A DNA stretch of 7,112 bases from an uncultured Clostridia bacterium (GTDB lineage Bacteria; Bacillota; Clostridia; Oscillospirales; Acutalibacteraceae): contig CAMHOI010000049.1 of assembly GCA_946186725.1 (NCBI GenBank), positions 1 through 7,112 of the forward strand. Direction: 5' to 3'. Under the pieces are notes generated by a model. The model worked only from the letters and a program-made list of their open reading frames with translations. It searched no databases and was not told the origin of the DNA. The position numbers and the translations under genes are program-made. This document shows, piece by piece, positions 4,641-7,112 of the stretch. The number at the start of each line of letters is the position of its first letter. Position 1 is the stretch's first letter.

Positions 4641-7112
4641 GAGACCACCTACGTCAGGGACATCGTCCTGACCGTGGATGAAGACCTCCTCCCCAAGGCG
4701 GGACAGCCCGTCAGGAGCGCAGGCAATCTCTTCTCCGCTCCCGTGGGCCGCCCCTACGTCATCAACAAGGATCTGTCCGGCTACTACTGGACCGACGACC
4801 ACGTCAAGCCCAAGGTCTATGACGGTGAGCAGGATGAGTGGTACACCGTCCACGTCGATCCCGGCAAGTCCGGCGGGGACGGATATAACGAGGCGGGCGT
4901 CGTCTTTGAGGCGGGGCGCACCTACCATATCACCATGTACCTTTACATCGCCCCCGACGTGCACGGCTCCATCTACTTCAAGAACGATCAGATCAACTCC
5001 GTGCGCATCTCCAACCTGGCCTCCTCCGCCTACGAGGTGGTGCGCTGGCGCACCATCAACAGCACCGAGCGGCTGCAGATCGAGTTCGCCTTCAAGGTGA
5101 GCGGGTCCGTCGCGCACGACGACATCTCGCAGGTCACCTTCTTTGAACGGTACAAGGAGATGGGCGAGGCGAAGGATCGCTTCCCCCTCAAGCAATGCGG
5201 GGGCGACGTGCCCGAGATTGTTGCCGCCTACGGCAACTACTCCTGCAACTATCAGTACTACCACCCCGACAACGAGGGCGTCTGGATCGACACGCAGACC
5301 GGGAAGGCCACCTCTACCTCCTGGCAGAGCAACGTGGCGTACATCAAGCACTTCGTACTGACCGCCTACGACGGGTACAAGTTCTCTCCCGACGTGACCA
5401 CCCGCTTCCTGCACTATGATTTCCAGCCCTCCAAGGTCGAGCTGTCCAAGGATCGCAAAACGCTGACGGTGGACTTCACCTTCGTGGCGGAGTCGTACGA
5501 TTTCGTCTCTGAGATCAAGCTCAAATGCTCGCAATCGGCGTCGGCGTTCCTCCCCCGCAGCGGCAACGGTTACGTCCGTCCCTCGGTGTCCGTCGATCCC
5601 GCCGCCGACTACAGCGAGCCGTCCAGCTACCACGAGTCGGAGATCTCCCGCTGGCACGACGAGAAGAACAACCCCGCCACCAACGTCCGTCCCGGCTACG
5701 TCTATCATTTCTCCGTCACGCTGACCGTGGACGATCCCGCCCGCTATCGCTTCAGCAACGACCTCGATATTGAGATCGCCGGGATCTCCGACGAGTACCT
5801 CTACACGGAAACGGAATTCGATGAGGATTATTCCGCTTCGCGCGCGACGATCACCTGGTACGCCGTCGCCGGCTCCCAGGACGAGACCTACGGGCAGTCC
5901 GCGGACAACCCCGTTCTCTGCTTCTCCTATCAGGGGCTGAAATGGTGTCTGGAGCAGCCGCGCATCCGGTACGTCAAGTTCATCCGCCCCGCCGGAGAAA
6001 CCCTCACAGAGGAGACCCTGCCCCTGATCCAGGGCAAGAACACCAGGATCGACGCCATCACCGTGACGGGCGAGAAGCATCTGACCCTCGCCTCCTCCTT
6101 CCGCTTCAACACCGTCCCGGTCGATTCGCTGACCTACTGTGATTACGACGATTTCATCTTCGTGCCGCAGGGCGCCTCCCTGACCGTCGACGCGGACAAG
6201 AACGTTTCGGATCCCACCCTGACCTACTACGGCAACCTGATCGGCCGGGACAACGCCGTCATCCGCAATGAGGGCGACCTGACCGTCAACGGCGGCCACC
6301 TGATCGGCAGCACCAAGATCGAGGGCGCCCACGCCGTCGGCGTGGTCAACTATAAGGGCAACCTGACCATCAACGGCGGCACCTTCGAGTGCACCAACGC
6401 CGGCAGCGATCCCATCGCCGCCGTCGCCACCTACCACGGGCTGACGTCCCTGATCGGCACCACCGTCATCAACGGCGGCGTCTTCAAGACCAACGACACC
6501 CTGGGCGGCGCCAACTGGAACTACGGTCTGCAGATCCTCGGCGGCAGCGACCTCGGCAACACCGCCGACACCAAGGCGGTCGTCATCGAGGGCGGCGTCT
6601 ACTACGGCCGCGGCATCCTGATGCCCAACACCTCCATGGCGTTCAGCCGCTTCTGCAAGTACGACACCCACCGGCTCTACTTCGGCACCCTTCCCTACGA
6701 CGACATCAGCCAGTGCCGTCAGAAAAAGTTTGACGACAATCTGGAAGAGCCCGTCAAGGTCGTCCGGCTGATCGACCGGGTGGACGTGCAGATCAACTAC
6801 CCCACCGTCGGCAACACGCTGGACGAGGCCCCGACCCTCGTGCAGGAAGGGCTGGAGTGCATCTCCTTCCAGTGGTACAAGGACGGCGCGCCGCTTGACG
6901 AATACCCCGGCGTGCACAGCGCCGTGAAGGGAAGCGCCTACCGGGTGGAGATGATCCTGCGCGGCGTCACCGACCGGGGGATCAACCTGCGCGGGTACAA
7001 CCTGCTGACCGTCAAGGTCAACGACAAGTCCGCCACCGTTCTGGGCAACGGCGGCTACAACCGCAACGCGGTCAAGATCGCCTTCGACTTCCCCAACGTC
7101 GGCACCTATATC
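4542..7112 (+). CDS. Large exported multidomain protein with beta-helix-like core (3' end outside window)
   Basis: An open frame of 857 codons runs from ATG 4542 to the window edge without a stop, so the C-terminus and any cell-wall anchor are not seen. Residues 1-33 form a signal peptide: basic RRPVR, a hydrophobic core (10-31) and an ARA cleavage site before Glu34. The mature part is rich in Tyr, Asp, Thr and Val, typical of extracellular beta-proteins. Three divergent repeats come first (about 37-187, 236-316, 318-446), each with a beta-strand of the type 'aGxxYhhxhxh' (e.g. 124-134, 386-394), and in two of them an aromatic turn (GYKF at 278-281, RYRF at 401-404). They resemble the KxYxF-type domains of secreted Clostridia proteins. 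A region with LTVNGG-like rungs (577-688) looks like a right-handed beta-helix. A further repeat starts near 747 with FQWYKDG (776-782). No catalytic motif is recognised. A role in surface adhesion or polysaccharide binding is plausible but unproven. Confidence 0.9.
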   Translation, partial: MTTNRRPVRTLLCLALCVALLVPLFSAGLVARAETTYVRDIVLTVDEDLLPKAGQPVRSAGNLFSAPVGRPYVINKDLSGYYWTDDHVKPKVYDGEQDEWYTVHVDPGKSGGDGYNEAGVVFEAGRTYHITMYLYIAPDVHGSIYFKNDQINSVRISNLASSAYEVVRWRTINSTERLQIEFAFKVSGSVAHDDISQVTFFERYKEMGEAKDRFPLKQCGGDVPEIVAAYGNYSCNYQYYHPDNEGVWIDTQTGKATSTSWQSNVAYIKHFVLTAYDGYKFSPDVTTRFLHYDFQPSKVELSKDRKTLTVDFTFVAESYDFVSEIKLKCSQSASAFLPRSGNGYVRPSVSVDPAADYSEPSSYHESEISRWHDEKNNPATNVRPGYVYHFSVTLTVDDPARYRFSNDLDIEIAGISDEYLYTETEFDEDYSASRATITWYAVAGSQDETYGQSADNPVLCFSYQGLKWCLEQPRIRYVKFIRPAGETLTEETLPLIQGKNTRIDAITVTGEKHLTLASSFRFNTVPVDSLTYCDYDDFIFVPQGASLTVDADKNVSDPTLTYYGNLIGRDNAVIRNEGDLTVNGGHLIGSTKIEGAHAVGVVNYKGNLTINGGTFECTNAGSDPIAAVATYHGLTSLIGTTVINGGVFKTNDTLGGANWNYGLQILGGSDLGNTADTKAVVIEGGVYYGRGILMPNTSMAFSRFCKYDTHRLYFGTLPYDDISQCRQKKFDDNLEEPVKVVRLIDRVDVQINYPTVGNTLDEAPTLVQEGLECISFQWYKDGAPLDEYPGVHSAVKGSAYRVEMILRGVTDRGINLRGYNLLTVKVNDKSATVLGNGGYNRNAVKIAFDFPNVGTYI
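4650..5879 (+). repeat. Three divergent beta-sandwich-like protein repeats
   Basis: At the protein level, residues 37-187, 236-316 and 318-446 share an order of elements: an opening hydrophobic strand, a Gly/Tyr-led strand (GRTYHITMYLYI at 125-136, AYIKHFVLTA at 266-275, GYVYHFSVTLTV at 385-396), an aromatic turn (IYF 144-146, GYKF 278-281, RYRF 401-404) and a closing strand ending in FxF or TWY (182-184, 312-314, 438-440). Identity is low and the DNA shows no direct repeat, so this is an old duplication or domain reuse. Boundaries are approximate. The second copy lacks a clear N-terminal half. Confidence 0.5.
6270..6605 (+). repeat. Beta-helix-like rungs (four LTVNGG-type repeats)
   Basis: Residues 577-688 contain four related turns: LTVNGGHLI (580-588), LTINGGTFE (608-616), TVINGGVFK (641-649) and VVIEGGVYY (680-688). 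Consecutive NGG/EGG positions are 28, 33 and 39 residues apart, longer than a minimal beta-helix coil of about 22-25, so loops or extra strands must protrude between them. Asn-Gly-Gly followed by a hydrophobic residue is common in pectate-lyase-like or autotransporter-like helices. The first two copies are also similar at DNA level (both read CTGACC-TCAACGGCGGC apart from one base), which may reflect recent duplication or just biased codon use. No polysaccharide lyase catalytic cluster is recognised. Confidence 0.65.
6780..7112 (+). repeat. C-terminal beta-sandwich-like repeat, cut by the window edge
   Basis: Residues from about 747 onward begin with VDVQINYPTVGNTLDEAP, followed by FQWYKDGAPLDEY (776-788), a Tyr-led strand YRVEMILRG (800-808) and a VKVNDKSATV strand with a later FDF. 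The order 'VxVxxPxxGxxxxxxP ... WYKDG ... YxVxhxL ... VxVNxxxAxV' is that of a well-formed copy of the extracellular domain repeated earlier in the protein, and the clearest of the four. More copies may follow outside the window. Confidence 0.5.

Noticed and set aside
3176..4648. A minus-strand open frame of 490 codons over the oxidoreductase gene
   Set aside because: The + strand has clear FAD-binding motifs; the antisense product is rich in Gly, Ala, Arg and His with no motif, as expected of a GC-rich shadow.
4500..6917. A minus-strand open frame of 805 codons antisense to the exported protein gene
   Set aside because: It is the mirror of a GC-rich, RNY-biased + strand gene, which rarely yields stop codons in that antisense frame. 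Its product is a low-complexity string of Val, Gly, Asp and Ala without a recognisable domain, and the + strand gene has a strong ribosome site and a signal peptide.
4542..7112. Polysaccharide lyase or glycoside hydrolase function for the exported protein
   Set aside because: The beta-helix-like rungs are suggestive, but no catalytic cluster typical of pectate lyases or of GH28 (such as NTD, DD, GHG) is visible in the part available.

Overview
The window is a stretch of GC-rich, densely coding bacterial chromosome with every supported gene on the + strand. It holds the last codons of an upstream gene, three complete genes and the 5' part of a large secreted-protein gene that runs off the right edge. 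Gaps between genes are 33, 17, about 5 and 61 bases, so no stretch over 300 bases lacks a gene. Purine-rich Shine-Dalgarno sites, an actinobacterial-like GC bias at third codon positions and a surface protein of a type common in gut and rumen Clostridia suggest a high-GC Bacillota (Oscillospiraceae-like). That placement is an inference; no rRNA or other strong phylogenetic marker is present apart from LepA.

Layout: 1-96, C-terminal 31 residues of a protein whose tail resembles the cyclase/kynurenine formamidase family. 130-1938, lepA, encoding the ribosome-associated GTPase elongation factor 4, complete and canonical. 1956-3248, a hexokinase of the eukaryotic type (actin/HSP70-fold, not the bacterial ROK or Glk type), with the phosphate-binding, catalytic and glucose-binding motifs intact. 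3254-4480, an FAD-dependent oxidoreductase of the FAD_oxidored type. 4542-7112 (open), an exported protein with a clear signal peptide, several divergent beta-sandwich-like repeats and a central beta-helix-like region.

The first four genes are spaced like one operon (hexokinase and oxidoreductase stop/start signals practically touch, suggesting translational coupling). The link between lepA and its neighbours looks positional rather than functional, while the hexokinase-oxidoreductase pair could share a role in carbohydrate use. The secreted protein follows a slightly longer gap with a strong ribosome binding site and may or may not belong to the same transcript; I see no convincing promoter or terminator in the gap.

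I found no tRNA, rRNA, CRISPR array, insertion sequence, phage gene or defence system. The most interesting object is the exported protein, whose domain architecture I cannot match to a named characterised protein. The rest is ordinary core or metabolic content in an unusual gene order.
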